A stretch of 64,000 bases of DNA from JADGGM01 sp027307005 (GTDB lineage: Bacteria; Gemmatimonadota; Gemmatimonadetes; Gemmatimonadales; Gemmatimonadaceae). Positions 34,846 to 44,563 of this stretch are shown here, piece by piece; within the stretch, counting starts at the first letter, position 1, and each line of letters opens with the position of its first letter. The translations under genes and the position numbers were made by a program. The notes under the pieces were generated by a model. The model was not told the origin of the DNA, made no database searches, and worked only from the letters and a program-made list of their open reading frames with translations. Location of the stretch: contig DATIEP010000037.1 in the NCBI GenBank assembly GCA_035455745.1, positions 62,001-126,000 on the forward strand, in the 5' to 3' direction.

Positions 34846-35978
34846 CTGGTGCGCGCCACAGGCAGAATCGAGCGATACACGGCCTCGTAGCGCGCGACCC
34901 ACGGCTCTACCGTAAAGTCGCGGTCGAGCCGAGCGCGTGCTGCAGCTGCTCGTGCGCGCGCCGACGCCGGGTCGCGTCGAACCGCAGAGATGGCGGCGGC
35001 AAGCTCCAGCGGGGCCTCGCTGGGCACCAACAGCGCTTCGGCGTCATCCAGCATTTCGGGTATGCCTCCGACCTTGGTAGCGACGATCGGGACATTGGCG
35101 CGCATGGCTTCCAGCAGCACGATCGGGATACCCTCGGTGCGTGAACTGGACGCGAGGACGTCGAAGGCAGAGAAAAGCGCCGCAGCGTCGGGCACGACGC
35201 CGGTCCATCGGACGGAGGACTCGAGCCCCAGTCTGGCGATCTCTCTGCTGAGTGGTTCGCGGTCCGGTCCGTCACCAATAAAGATTGCTTTAAACGGTTG
35301 CTTTATGTTCCTGAGCGATTCGACCAGAACGTCCAAGCCCTTCTCATTGCTCATTCGGCCGACCCAGCCGATGACGAATTCATCCTTTGAGGCGCCGAGC
35401 TTGGTGCGAGCCGCGTCGCGAGACCGGATGGGGAGCTGCTGGTCGATCGCATTGGGAATGGTGCGGATGAGGCTATCTCGAAGTCCTGATTTCTTGAGCC
35501 TTTGCACGATTGTCGTTGACACGGCAACGACGGCACTGAAGCCGTGGTAGGCGTGGACCTGGAGCCATTCGTTGGCGCGGTTCTTCGCATCGCCACCAGT
35601 AAAACCGTGTACAGTGGTTACTCTCGGTATTCCGGAGACCGCGGCGGCAAGTCCACCGATGACATCGCTTCGATAACCATGAGTGTGCACAACATCGGGT
35701 TGCGTCCTGCGCATCAATTCGCGAAGTGATTGCCATTCCCTGACGTAACCTTTGGCGCCTACCCTCACGACGGCGCTCTCGATCCGGTCTCTTGCCAACG
35801 CCGTCACAAACGGATGCTCTGTCGCGTCCTGGTCGACCACAGTAACCACCGTAACACGATTCCCGAGTGACTGTTGACCCGTTGCAAGCAGCCGGACGAC
35901 ACTCTCCAGACCGCCTGCACGCGAAGGTGCTGTGATGTGCAGAATTCGTAGCGAGCTCAACTGGCGCCAGTGATCCAA
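34842..35978 (-). CDS. Glycosyltransferase, GT4 family
   Basis: The 378-residue GT-B enzyme has the N-terminal acceptor domain (ITAPSRAGGLESVVRLLA, DVVHTHGYRSD) and the C-terminal nucleotide-sugar domain (GWVGRMSNEKGLDVLVES and SRTEGIPIVLLEAMRANVPIVAT with the E-x7-E motif). It transfers a hexose or similar sugar to the growing repeat unit, sugar unknown. It is divergent from the GT at 36211, with about 230 bp between starts. The region's base composition is milder than that of the flanking genes. Confidence 0.9.
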   Translation of the reverse strand: MDHWRQLSSLRILHITAPSRAGGLESVVRLLATGQQSLGNRVTVVTVVDQDATEHPFVTALARDRIESAVVRVGAKGYVREWQSLRELMRRTQPDVVHTHGYRSDVIGGLAAAVSGIPRVTTVHGFTGGDAKNRANEWLQVHAYHGFSAVVAVSTTIVQRLKKSGLRDSLIRTIPNAIDQQLPIRSRDAARTKLGASKDEFVIGWVGRMSNEKGLDVLVESLRNIKQPFKAIFIGDGPDREPLSREIARLGLESSVRWTGVVPDAAALFSAFDVLASSSRTEGIPIVLLEAMRANVPIVATKVGGIPEMLDDAEALLVPSEAPLELAAAISAVRRDPASARARAAAARARLDRDFTVEPWVARYEAVYRSILPVARTR

Positions 35979-36210
35979 GGCTCAGGTTTTCAGGGAAGCT
36001 GACGGCCGCAAGCACACCAGGGACACGGCACGCATCGAGCATATACGTCAGGCACAAAGAATCACGCCAAGCTTGCCTCGGAGCAATGGCCGCGCCCGCG
36101 TCCACTCACGGCAGCCTTGGCGCTCGTGCTGCTGCGTGAGCGACGCAACCGAGCAATATTTCGGACTCCGTCACTCCCCGCGACTCGGAACGCCGGAGTG
36201 TGCAACCCAC

Positions 36211-37446
36211 ATGATGTCTGACTCGCTGACTGCTTTGCGTCGGTTGACCGATACTCAATCGGATTCGCCTGCCGCTCCTGGGGACGAGCCCCGCATCGGC
36301 ATTCTCTCGCTGTCCGTGGACACCTGGGGAGCGCGCTGGAATTCTCGCCACCAGCTGCTCACGAGACTGGCTCGACAATTCCCGGTTGTTTGGCTCAACC
36401 CGGCACGGGACTGGCGCGCTGCGGCACGAACCGGTCGCTTACGGTCGCGTGAACGGACCATCGAGGGGTTGCCTGCGAATTTCGTGGTGCACGACAGCTC
36501 CCCACTGACGCCGGTCGTATACCGGCCACAATGGCTGAGCAACGCGTTGCTCCGGGCGCGCCTTGCGCGCGCCAGAGCGAGCCTCGAACGGCGGGGCTGC
36601 ACACACATTGTGCTGTATGTCTGGCACATGGATTACGCGGGCGCGGTTTCCGCCGTGCGCAGCGAGCTGAGCGTCTACCACATTTACGACGAGTACTCGC
36701 ACTCCGAACACGAAGTGCCGATCGACGCCGCCGAAGAAGACTTGATCAGACGTGTCGATCAGGTGTTCACGGTGTCGCCCACGATGCAGGCGCGAAAGGG
36801 CGTGCTGAATCCGCACAGCACGTTGATGTCCAACGGCGTCGATTACGAGGCGTTTGCGACGCCGGTGCCCGAACCCGGAGATGTGCGCTCGATCCCGCAT
36901 CCGCGGCTCGGCTACACGGGCTACATCAAGAAGCAGATCGATTGGGACTTGCTCCTCGAGTTGGCAGAGCGGCGTCCCGACTGGTCGTTCGTGTTCGTGG
37001 GCGGCCGCCACGTACATCCCGAGATCGACGCGGTGCTGGGACGGCTCGAGGCATTGCCTAACGTACACTTTCTGGGCGAGAAGCCGACATCGGAGTTGTG
37101 CCGGTATCCGCAGCACTTCGATGTCTGTCTCATGCCGTATCGCGTGAACGACTACACGAAGTACATCTATCCGCTCAAGCTCAACGAATATCTGGCGACG
37201 GGCCGTCCCGTGGTGAGCGTTCCGCTGCCGGCGCTGCACGGCGCGGAGCATCTCGTGACGATTGCGCGCGGCGCCGATGAATGGGAGCAGGCGATAGATC
37301 GCCAGCTCGGGTCTTCGGCGATGGAGCCGGCCCGGCAGCGCGCACGCCAGGCGGAAGCGCGGCGCCACGACTGGTCGGCCATTGCCGACTGGATCGCGAC
37401 CGTCCTTCGCGAGCGCATGGCGGAAGCCGAGGCGCGCGCTCGATGA
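36211..37446 (+). CDS. Glycosyltransferase, GT-B fold (family uncertain, GT4-like)
   Basis: From ATG 36211 the protein has 411 residues. It has WLNPARDWR and YHIYDEYSHSEH in the N-terminal half. The C-terminal half has GYTGYIKKQIDWDLLLELAE, FVGGRHVHPE, and PYRVNDYTKYIYPLKLNEYLATGRPVV, where the two acidic-rich segments fit a GT4 donor site. Its wording recalls TuaH-like transferases. The gene overlaps the next by 4 bp (ATGA), so they form a coupled pair. Confidence 0.82.
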   Translation: MMSDSLTALRRLTDTQSDSPAAPGDEPRIGILSLSVDTWGARWNSRHQLLTRLARQFPVVWLNPARDWRAAARTGRLRSRERTIEGLPANFVVHDSSPLTPVVYRPQWLSNALLRARLARARASLERRGCTHIVLYVWHMDYAGAVSAVRSELSVYHIYDEYSHSEHEVPIDAAEEDLIRRVDQVFTVSPTMQARKGVLNPHSTLMSNGVDYEAFATPVPEPGDVRSIPHPRLGYTGYIKKQIDWDLLLELAERRPDWSFVFVGGRHVHPEIDAVLGRLEALPNVHFLGEKPTSELCRYPQHFDVCLMPYRVNDYTKYIYPLKLNEYLATGRPVVSVPLPALHGAEHLVTIARGADEWEQAIDRQLGSSAMEPARQRARQAEARRHDWSAIADWIATVLRERMAEAEARAR

Positions 37447-38894
37447 CCCTGTCACCGTTCTTCGAAAGGGCCGGACGGCCGGAGCAGGACCAGCATCGTC
37501 TCATTCTGATCAGCCAGCACTTTCCGCCTAACGTCGCCGTCGGCGCCAGGCGCTGGGAGCAGTTCGCGCAGTTCATCGCCGAGCGCGGCTGGGGATTGGA
37601 TGTGGTCATGTGCCGCGAGCCGGACGCGGTCGACCGCCGCCGAATGGACGCGCTGCCCGAGGGCGTCCGGGTTTTCGACGTGCCACAGCCGGGTCTCGTC
37701 GTGGAGCGACTCGAGCACTGGGCTGCGCGCGCGTACCGGCTCGTGGTTCCGCGGCGCGCGCCGCACGGCGCCGCGACCGCCGGCACGAACGGCACCGTGC
37801 CGGGTCGCGCGTCGATCGCCCGCGACGAAATGCACTGGCCGCCCACCACGATGCGGGAGATCACCCGCTTCGTCAGCGCGTACGTCGTGGTGGCGCGAGA
37901 GGCGGCATGGGCGCGCCACGCCGCAGCGGCCGGGCGGCGCATCGTTCGGCCGGGGGTCCATCGCGCCGTGGTGAGCTCGGGTCCGCCGCACATGGCGCAC
38001 GAAGCCGCGCGTCAGGTCGCCGCGACGGCCGGTCTGCCGCACATCGTGGACATGCGCGACCCGTGGAGCCTGCTCCCGATGCTGCACGAGACACACGCGA
38101 GTCCGTGGTGGTATCGAGAGGCACGCCGGCACGAACGCCAGGTGCTTGCCGACGCGGCTGTCGTCGTGGCGAACACGGACCATGCCCGCGACGGTCTGGC
38201 GTCCGCCTATCCCGAAGCGCGCAGCCGCATGATCACCGTCTTGAACGGAACGGACTCGTATCCTGTGCCGCCGTCGCGGCGTGGCGGCCGGTTCACGATC
38301 GGCTTTGCGGGCACCGTGTATCTCGAGCAGGACGTGCGCAATCTCATGCGCGCATCATCGAACGTGATTCGCGAGTTGTCGCTGACGCCGGCTGATTTCG
38401 GCATCGACTTCATCGGCGACTTCGGAGGACCGGGCCAGCTTTCGATCGATGCGTTCGCGCACGAGGCCGGGATCGGCGACTATGTCTCCGTTGGGCCGCG
38501 GCGGGCGCACGCGGACGCCCTCGAGTTTCTGGCGCAGGCCACGATGCTGGTCGTGTTCGTCGGATTCGGCCGTGAGTTCATTCCGGCGAAGACCTTCGAG
38601 TACATGCGGTTCGACGCGTGGCTCTTGATACTCACCGAACCGGCAAGCGCCACGGCGCAGCTGCTACAGGGCACCGATGCGGATCTGGTCGGTCCGAGCG
38701 ACGTGGCCGCGATTGCGACCGCGATCCGCAGGCGATACGAGATGCACCGTCAGGGCATCGCACCGGTGCGGATCGCGCGCGACGACCGGTTCAGCCGCGC
38801 GAAGCAGGCTGAGATTCTGTTGGATGCGATCGAGCGCGTTTCGACTCAGGATTCGCCGCGGCGCGAGCGGAGCACTCTCACCATCACGTCCTGA
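37443..38894 (+). CDS. Glycosyltransferase, GT4-like
   Basis: The 483-residue protein begins with SQHFPPNVAVGARRWEQFAQF, the typical opening of WbuB/WcaI-like GT-B enzymes. PHIVDMRDPWSLLP (N-terminal domain) and FAGTVYLEQDVRNLMRASS (start of the donor domain) follow, and FIPAKTFEYMRFDAWLLILT has the shape of the donor-binding helix. The start at 37443 overlaps the preceding stop; the longer frame to 37281 is a shadow. Its last 49 bp overlap, antisense, the end of the PHP gene. Confidence 0.85.
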   Translation: MTLSPFFERAGRPEQDQHRLILISQHFPPNVAVGARRWEQFAQFIAERGWGLDVVMCREPDAVDRRRMDALPEGVRVFDVPQPGLVVERLEHWAARAYRLVVPRRAPHGAATAGTNGTVPGRASIARDEMHWPPTTMREITRFVSAYVVVAREAAWARHAAAAGRRIVRPGVHRAVVSSGPPHMAHEAARQVAATAGLPHIVDMRDPWSLLPMLHETHASPWWYREARRHERQVLADAAVVVANTDHARDGLASAYPEARSRMITVLNGTDSYPVPPSRRGGRFTIGFAGTVYLEQDVRNLMRASSNVIRELSLTPADFGIDFIGDFGGPGQLSIDAFAHEAGIGDYVSVGPRRAHADALEFLAQATMLVVFVGFGREFIPAKTFEYMRFDAWLLILTEPASATAQLLQGTDADLVGPSDVAAIATAIRRRYEMHRQGIAPVRIARDDRFSRAKQAEILLDAIERVSTQDSPRRERSTLTITS

Positions 38895-39613
38895 ACGCGC
38901 TCGACGCGATCGTAGCACCAGCGCGCGACATAGAGCAGCGCGAGCGGTGCGCCGCCGACACCCCTCACGGCGTCGAAGCGCATCGTGCGGCCGCGGTTCT
39001 CGAACTGCCCGCGCTTGATTGCGCCTAACGGATCGTGCGCCTGTGTCTCGTGCACCAGCACACGCGTCTCGCGATCGTTGCGTGCGTCGTGCTGGTCGAG
39101 GCCGGCGAAGCCAACGACAGCCGGACGCGCCCGCTGTATCCGGTGCAGCAAGCGGAACGCGCGCGGGTCCGGCAGGTACCGCGTGTTGTACGTGGCGTTC
39201 CAGACCTCGATCGCATCGATGCCGTCTCGCACACTGGCGGGGATCTCATAGCTCGCGAGAATCGGATGCGCCAGTGCAGTGGCGCGCGACGCCGGCGAAG
39301 CGAGTCTGATGAATTCGTCGGGCGTGGTCGGCTCGATCCACTGCGTGAGCCCGAAGGCGAGGAGGTGCAGTCCGCTAAAGTCCGCAAAGCGGAACTCGAG
39401 ACCGGGGATGAGCCTCACTGCGTCGCTGGATGCGCGTGCGCACTCGGCCACGTACTCGCGCCACCGCGCTTCCGAGAAGTCTTCGGCGTGGTCGGTGAGC
39501 CCGACGAATGCGATGCGGCGCTCGACCGCGAATCGGGCCAGCGCGTCGAGCGAATCGCGGCCGTCGTGCGAGTAGTTGCTGTGCACGTGCACGATCCCGA
39601 GCGCAGGCGGCAT
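38846..39613 (-). CDS. PHP-domain metal-dependent phosphoesterase
   Basis: The 255-residue protein begins with VHVHSNYSHDGRDSLDALARFAVE (HxH metal motif) and GLTDHAEDF, and later has ALAHPIL and IEVWNATYNTR, which fit a PHP trinuclear metal site. PHP proteins hydrolyse phosphoesters; the subfamily resembles YciV more than the CpsB tyrosine phosphatases that partner BY-kinases, so the role here is unclear. The ATG overlaps the stop of the GT4 gene (TGATG). It is the last gene of a five-gene - strand operon. Confidence 0.8.
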   Translation of the reverse strand: MPPALGIVHVHSNYSHDGRDSLDALARFAVERRIAFVGLTDHAEDFSEARWREYVAECARASSDAVRLIPGLEFRFADFSGLHLLAFGLTQWIEPTTPDEFIRLASPASRATALAHPILASYEIPASVRDGIDAIEVWNATYNTRYLPDPRAFRLLHRIQRARPAVVGFAGLDQHDARNDRETRVLVHETQAHDPLGAIKRGQFENRGRTMRFDAVRGVGGAPLALLYVARWCYDRVERVQDVMVRVLRSRRGES

Positions 39614-40752
39614 CAGCGTTGCTCCCCAGCGCACTCGGGCGACGCGGGCGCCGTCCCGCGGTAGAGCGCTTCGTACGCGTCGCACATGGTCGCGACGCTG
39701 AAGTCGCGATAGGCGCGACGTTGGGCAGCGGCGCCGAGCGCGAGGCGCCGGGCAGGGTCGGCGAGCAAGGATCGGATCGCGGCGGCGAGCGCGGGCGGCG
39801 ATGCGGCGGGGACCAGCATCGCTTCCCGGTCGCGAGCAACGACCTCGGGAATGCCGCCGACTTCGCTGGCGATGATCGGCAGCCCGGTCGCCATCGCTTC
39901 GACTAACGCGAGTGGAAGTCCCTCGGACAGGGACGGCATCACGAACAGGTCTGCAGCGGCCAGAATGTCGGGCGTGTCGGAACGGAAGCCCAGCAAGTGT
40001 ACGCGCGAGGCGATTCCGGCGTCGGCAGCCAGGCTGCGAAGGTGCTCTTCTTCCTCGCCTCGACCGGCAATCGCGAGACGCCACGCCGGAGCGCCTCCTT
40101 GTTCCTCGAGCTCGGCCAGCGCGCGCACGAGCACGGCGTGGGCTTTCACCGGGTACAGGTTCCCGATGGCGACGATGAGCAGCTCGTCGTCCCCCACCTG
40201 AAGCTCCCGCCGCAGCGCGGTCCGCTCGCCCCGCGGCATCTCGATTCCGTTAGGCACGACGCGCACCGCGTCGGAGGGCACGCCGAGGGTGCGGCGGAGG
40301 TCGGCGGCGGTCGCGCCGGAAACGGCCGTCGTGGCCGCGCTGTGCGCCATGGCCCATCGCAGCGCGGCGCGCCGACGCCACGCGCCGGCGTAGTAGCGGC
40401 CGCCGTGCATGGTGATGACCTGGCGCGCCCCCGCGCGGCGCGCGGCCAGCGCGCCGTACACCGCCATCGTGAACTCGTGGCTGTGCACGACCTGCGTGCG
40501 ATGGCTCCGCATGAGCGCGGTGAGCGACGTCACGCAGCCCCAGTCGAACGGGCGGCGCAGCACATAGGTGCGCGGCGAGAAGCCGCGGGCGGCGAACTGC
40601 GCGCCTAACCACCCACCGCTGGGCGCGGGACCCACCGGCATCACGTCGTGGCCGCGGCGGCGCAGTTCTTCGCCCAACTGCAGCACGACCGTCTCTGCGC
40701 CGCCCGGCCCGTCGGTCTCGAGCATGAGCGCGATCCGCAGCGGCTCGGTCAT
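39613..40752 (-). CDS. Glycosyltransferase, GT4 family
   Basis: The 379-residue GT-B enzyme has LETDGPGGAETVVLQLGEEL at the start, VVHSHEFTMAVYG in the acceptor domain, IGNLYPVKAHAVLVRALAEL (donor domain) and SLSEGLPLALVEAMATGLPIIAS with the E-x7-E donor motif. TGATG overlaps link it to both neighbours. The ATG at 40752 was chosen because the longer frame lies inside the ATP-grasp gene. Confidence 0.92.
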   Translation of the reverse strand: MTEPLRIALMLETDGPGGAETVVLQLGEELRRRGHDVMPVGPAPSGGWLGAQFAARGFSPRTYVLRRPFDWGCVTSLTALMRSHRTQVVHSHEFTMAVYGALAARRAGARQVITMHGGRYYAGAWRRRAALRWAMAHSAATTAVSGATAADLRRTLGVPSDAVRVVPNGIEMPRGERTALRRELQVGDDELLIVAIGNLYPVKAHAVLVRALAELEEQGGAPAWRLAIAGRGEEEEHLRSLAADAGIASRVHLLGFRSDTPDILAAADLFVMPSLSEGLPLALVEAMATGLPIIASEVGGIPEVVARDREAMLVPAASPPALAAAIRSLLADPARRLALGAAAQRRAYRDFSVATMCDAYEALYRGTAPASPECAGEQR

Positions 40753-41945
40753 CGCAGGCTGCTGAACCATTGCGCGGTCTCGCGGAAGAACGGGCGCGGG
40801 TCGTCGCGGCGAAGAATTTCCTCCCGATCCGTTCCGCGTTTCACGGTGAGAAAGGCGCGAATGGCTGCCCACCGGCCCGGCGCGTTGGGCGGCAGCGAAA
40901 GCGCGGAGCGCGAGCGGCGCAGCCGCGCCAGGAGGTGGTCCACGTCGCCCCAGAACCAGCGACTGGCCACGCCTGTCGTGTACGCCGTCACCGGGGCGGG
41001 CCGCTTGCCTAACGCCGCTTCCATGAGCAGCGCCGGGAAATCGACGCCGGCGTCGATGGCGAGCTGCAACGATCCCCAGAACCGGCCGTTGATTTCCATG
41101 AGGTACGGCGTGCCGGTGCGCTCGTCGATCTTGTACTCGACCATCGCCACGCCGCACCATCCGAACGCATCGAGCAGCGCGCGCGACCGCTGCACGAGCG
41201 CGGGGTCGGCCGCCACGCTCTCTCGATACACGCTCACGCCGCCTGCCGGCGGTTTCTCACGAATGCGGCGGTGCGCGAACGCGGCGAGCGTTTCGCCGTT
41301 CCAGATGAGCAGGAAAATTCCGACGCCCGGCCCGACGACGCGCCGCTGGACGAGCACCGGATAGGCGGCCGGATCCAGGTCCGCCGCGGCGGCTGCCAGG
41401 TCCACCGGCGACGCCACGTGGCGAACGAGCAATTTGATCCGGCGCCCGCCGTGTTCGGCAACCGACCGCGACGGTTTGAGCACCACCGGGTACTCGAGGC
41501 CAGGCGCCATCGCGAGGAGCGCACCCCGGTCCGCGGCCGGTTGCTGCTGCGGAATCGCGATCCCGACGCTGGTCGCGGCCTCGAGGACGGCGGCCTTGTC
41601 CGCGATCCGGCGCACGACGCGCTCATCGGCGAACGGCAGCAGCACGTTAGGCAGGCGGCCCCGATCCGGCAGCGACGCCAGGAGCGCGGCGTCGCCGATC
41701 GGGATCAACGCGCCGATGTTCCACCTCGCCACGAGCGCGCGGATGTCGCCGGCGAACCGCTGCGGATCCTCGAGCGGATCCGTCACGAGCGCCTCGGCCC
41801 GCGCGTAGCGCGATGCGCCGGCCAGCGAGCGCGGCCGCGCGGCGCAGACGTACACCGGATAGCCCGCAGCGCCTAACGATCTGACGACGGCGAGGGCCGC
41901 GCGCTGATCACCGTCCGTCACGAGCACGGCCGGCCGCGCCGTCAC
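40749..41945 (-). CDS. ATP-grasp protein of the EPS locus
   Basis: The 398-residue protein starts at a GTG that overlaps the deacetylase stop (GTGA). After a PreATP-grasp-like Rossmann segment (VLVTDGDQRAALAVVRSLG) it has the ATP-grasp fold: YPVVLKPSRSVAEHGGRR (Lys of the ATP site), VGIFLLIWNGE, and MEINGRFWGSLQLAIDAGVD (metal-binding Glu/Asn). Such proteins ligate carboxylates to amines or similar. In EPS loci they may add amino-acid substituents (inference). Related ATP-grasp genes sit near GT and deacetylase genes in other genomes. Confidence 0.85.
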   Translation of the reverse strand: MTARPAVLVTDGDQRAALAVVRSLGAAGYPVYVCAARPRSLAGASRYARAEALVTDPLEDPQRFAGDIRALVARWNIGALIPIGDAALLASLPDRGRLPNVLLPFADERVVRRIADKAAVLEAATSVGIAIPQQQPAADRGALLAMAPGLEYPVVLKPSRSVAEHGGRRIKLLVRHVASPVDLAAAAADLDPAAYPVLVQRRVVGPGVGIFLLIWNGETLAAFAHRRIREKPPAGGVSVYRESVAADPALVQRSRALLDAFGWCGVAMVEYKIDERTGTPYLMEINGRFWGSLQLAIDAGVDFPALLMEAALGKRPAPVTAYTTGVASRWFWGDVDHLLARLRRSRSALSLPPNAPGRWAAIRAFLTVKRGTDREEILRRDDPRPFFRETAQWFSSLR

Positions 41946-42841
41946 GACACGACTCCGCTCACGCGCAGCTGGAACCCGGCGCGCGACACGCCCGCGGGCA
42001 CATCCATGCGCGGCATCGCAAATGGCCGGCGGCGGTCCGCCACCCAGCCGCCCGCGATGCACAGGGCCGCCTCGTAGCCCGCGGCTTCCGCGGCACGCTG
42101 TACCGCTTCCGTCTGCAGCCCGTACGGGTACGTGATCACCGGGAGCACGCCTTCGTACCGAGCGCGCAGCCAGGCGAGCGAGTCGCGCAACTCGGCGTCG
42201 CGGGCCGCCGGATCGAGCGCGGCAAGGTTCGGATGGCTCCAGGTGTGGGAGCCGAGCGTGATGCCGGCCACGGCGGCGGCGCGCTCGAGCTCGCGTTCCG
42301 TGGCGCTGCGCGCGTACGCCGGGCCCGCCGACTCATCGCCGCGCCTGCCTAACGCGCCCAGAATCACGTCGCCCTGGCCGCGCCACTCGGTGAGCGCGCG
42401 CCGGCGCAGCACCGGGTCGAGCACATCGCCGGCGCCGAGGACGTCCCACCAGAACCTGCGGCCGCCTAACAGACCGGGCGGCACGAAGATCGTGGCCGGC
42501 ATGCCGCGGCGCTCGAGCTCGGCCACGCCGGCCAGGACCGCGCCCGCGTACGCGTCGTCGAACGTGATGGCCGCGCGCGGCCGCCGCGAACGAGACGAGG
42601 GCTCGGCGAGCGCATCGGCGAGAGGCACCACGTCGTGGCGTTGCGCGAGCACGTCGAGCTGCGCCGCGAAGTCCGACTGCGCCAGGTGCAGCGACGCATC
42701 CCCCGCCGCCGGTTCGCCCTCGGGCACGATCGCGTGGTAGGCAAGGATGAGTGCGTCCGCGCGGTGCGAGGCCAGCGCGATGCGCGACGCGCCACTCCAC
42801 ACGAGACCGCGTTCGACCAACTGCTTCAGCCGGCGGCGCAC
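41942..42841 (-). CDS. Polysaccharide deacetylase (NodB domain)
   Basis: The 299-residue protein has the NodB motifs AITFDDAYAG (TFDD, catalytic base and metal Asp) and SHTWSHPNL (metal His-x3-His), then TYPYGLQ. It removes N-acetyl groups from a polysaccharide or lipid-linked precursor. There is no signal peptide, which suggests the substrate is met in the cytoplasm or at the membrane. It is distinct from the DUF3473-type deacetylase at 49044. Confidence 0.9.
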   Translation of the reverse strand: MRRRLKQLVERGLVWSGASRIALASHRADALILAYHAIVPEGEPAAGDASLHLAQSDFAAQLDVLAQRHDVVPLADALAEPSSRSRRPRAAITFDDAYAGAVLAGVAELERRGMPATIFVPPGLLGGRRFWWDVLGAGDVLDPVLRRRALTEWRGQGDVILGALGRRGDESAGPAYARSATERELERAAAVAGITLGSHTWSHPNLAALDPAARDAELRDSLAWLRARYEGVLPVITYPYGLQTEAVQRAAEAAGYEAALCIAGGWVADRRRPFAMPRMDVPAGVSRAGFQLRVSGVVS

Positions 42842-42920
42842 GCGGCGGCTCGCGTCCGGTCAGGCGCGCGCGCCGATCGCCGGCGAGCGTCGTGCAACAA
42901 CGAGGAGCACGCCGAGATGA

Positions 42921-44333
42921 TCAGGGCGCCGGCAGGGGGAACGGGGCCGGAGGCGCAGCCGGGCCGGCCGGCTGGGCGCCTAACCGGACGGGACGCGCCA
43001 TCGACAGCGCGGCCCACATGGCGTCCCGGCGCGTCCGCAGGATCTTGTCGAGGCCGATGACCAACCCGAACAGGAAGTACAGGTACGTGAAATATTCGGC
43101 GGACACAAAGGTGCTGGCGATGATGAAGCCGATGAACGATCCAATGAGCATCTGCGAGACCGCCAGCTCGCGCGTCGTCACCCATGGACCGTATCGTCGC
43201 CCCGGACGCACGTCGGACAGCATCCGGAACGAGACGACGAAGAACGACACGAACACGATGAAGCCAGGGATGCCCAGCTCCGCGGCCGTCTCGAGAAACG
43301 AATTGTGGGCGACCGACCACTTGAACCCGTGTCCTTCCGCGGACAGCGAGCGGGCGAGATCCGATTCGCCTTCCGCGATCGGGAATGCCCTGAGGCCGAC
43401 GCCGAACACCGGATGGTGCTCGACGTAGCCGAGTCCCCGCTCCCACACCGCCTTGCGTCCCACCGGGTCGGTCCAGTTGTAGTCGCCCTCGGGGTTGGCA
43501 ATCGTGCTGATCTGCGTCCAGTACTTGTCGGACCCGAGCACGGCGATGAGCCCGACGCCGGCCACGGCGATCGACATGCGCACCTTCCGCGGAATCGCCT
43601 TGTACCGCAGCAAGATGTACATCATCGTCGCCACGAACGCGATGAATCCGCCTCGCGATCCGCTCTTCACGATTCCGACGAGAATGAAGCCGAGCGTGAT
43701 GAGTCCCAGCAACCGCAATCGCCGCGCATTTCCGGCGCGCATCAAGTAGAGCGCGAACGGAATCGTCACCACCATCACGAGCGCGAAGTCGTTGGCGTCG
43801 TAGTACACCAGATTGCCTAACCGGCCATCCTGCCCAACGCTGAAGAACAGGCTCACAATGGTCGAAAAGAACAGTGCGCCGTACAGGTTGATCTTGGCGA
43901 ACCATTCGATGTCGCGCATGCTCCGGACGCTGGCCGCGACGAGACACATGAGCACCACGTTCTCGGACTGGCTCTTCACGGCGAAACTCAAGCTGCGCGC
44001 CGGCCACAAGCTGCTCGGCACCCCGATGAGCATGATCGCGTACAAGATCACCGTGAGCCACAAAAGCCGCGACCGAATGAGCTTGACGCTCCGCAGCCGG
44101 TGGCGCGACGTGACGAAAAACGCCAACGCCAGACCCGCAGCCAACAATGGAAGTTGAATCTTTCCGAGGACCGGCAGGACGTCCTGGAGGCGCCAGATGT
44201 ACGCAAACAGCATCCACCCGATCGCCTTGAGCAGCCGATCCGGTGGCGGCTCCTGCCATGGCACCGCCGCCGGCGGGTACGCAGCCGGCGGAATCGGCGG
44301 AGGGTATGGAGGAACGGTTTGCGGATGCGCCAT
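42921..44333 (-). CDS. O-antigen polymerase/ligase-like membrane protein (Wzy/WaaL)
   Basis: The 470-residue integral membrane protein has about ten helices, a Pro-rich N-terminus and C-terminus, and a long periplasmic loop. WERGLGYVEHHPVFGVGLRAFP and VAHNSFLETAAELGIPGF match the Wzy_C ligase/polymerase signature (HNxxLxxxxExGxxG). In a locus with Wzc, Wza and a priming transferase the likely role is polymerising flipped repeat units. No Wzx flippase was found in the window. It is the first gene of the - strand cluster, 80 bp before the deacetylase. Confidence 0.87.
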   Translation of the reverse strand: MAHPQTVPPYPPPIPPAAYPPAAVPWQEPPPDRLLKAIGWMLFAYIWRLQDVLPVLGKIQLPLLAAGLALAFFVTSRHRLRSVKLIRSRLLWLTVILYAIMLIGVPSSLWPARSLSFAVKSQSENVVLMCLVAASVRSMRDIEWFAKINLYGALFFSTIVSLFFSVGQDGRLGNLVYYDANDFALVMVVTIPFALYLMRAGNARRLRLLGLITLGFILVGIVKSGSRGGFIAFVATMMYILLRYKAIPRKVRMSIAVAGVGLIAVLGSDKYWTQISTIANPEGDYNWTDPVGRKAVWERGLGYVEHHPVFGVGLRAFPIAEGESDLARSLSAEGHGFKWSVAHNSFLETAAELGIPGFIVFVSFFVVSFRMLSDVRPGRRYGPWVTTRELAVSQMLIGSFIGFIIASTFVSAEYFTYLYFLFGLVIGLDKILRTRRDAMWAALSMARPVRLGAQPAGPAAPPAPFPLPAP

Positions 44334-44493
44334 TGACGGAGCGGCTACCTGGATCGAACGAGGGCCTGGAGACCACTGAAGGCAGTGCTAATACAGTGCC
44401 ATTCTAACCCTGGCATTGACACTGGCAAACAGGCTGATTGTAGTCTCGGGACCACACTTTCGAGCCCCGGAGCGGGTCTCGGCGCTGCGCCGT

Positions 44494-44540
44494 CAAAAAA
44501 AAGTCGCCGCATCCAGAGGTGGACGCGACGACTTTTCTTT
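44494..44540 (-). terminator. Rho-independent terminator after the Ig/GHL15-like lipoprotein gene
   Basis: On the - strand AAAAGTCG...CGACTTTTTTTT forms a long stem (with two mismatches) and a long T run, 24 bp after the stop of the 44564-46525 gene. It isolates this gene from the Wzy gene downstream. Confidence 0.8.
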
Positions 44541-44563
44541 GGGCAGTCGTGGACAGAGCCTGG

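Noticed and set aside
38846..39613. CpsB-type tyrosine phosphatase partner of the BY-kinase
   Set aside because: The PHP protein lacks the CpsB-like opening and looks closer to YciV-like phosphoesterases.
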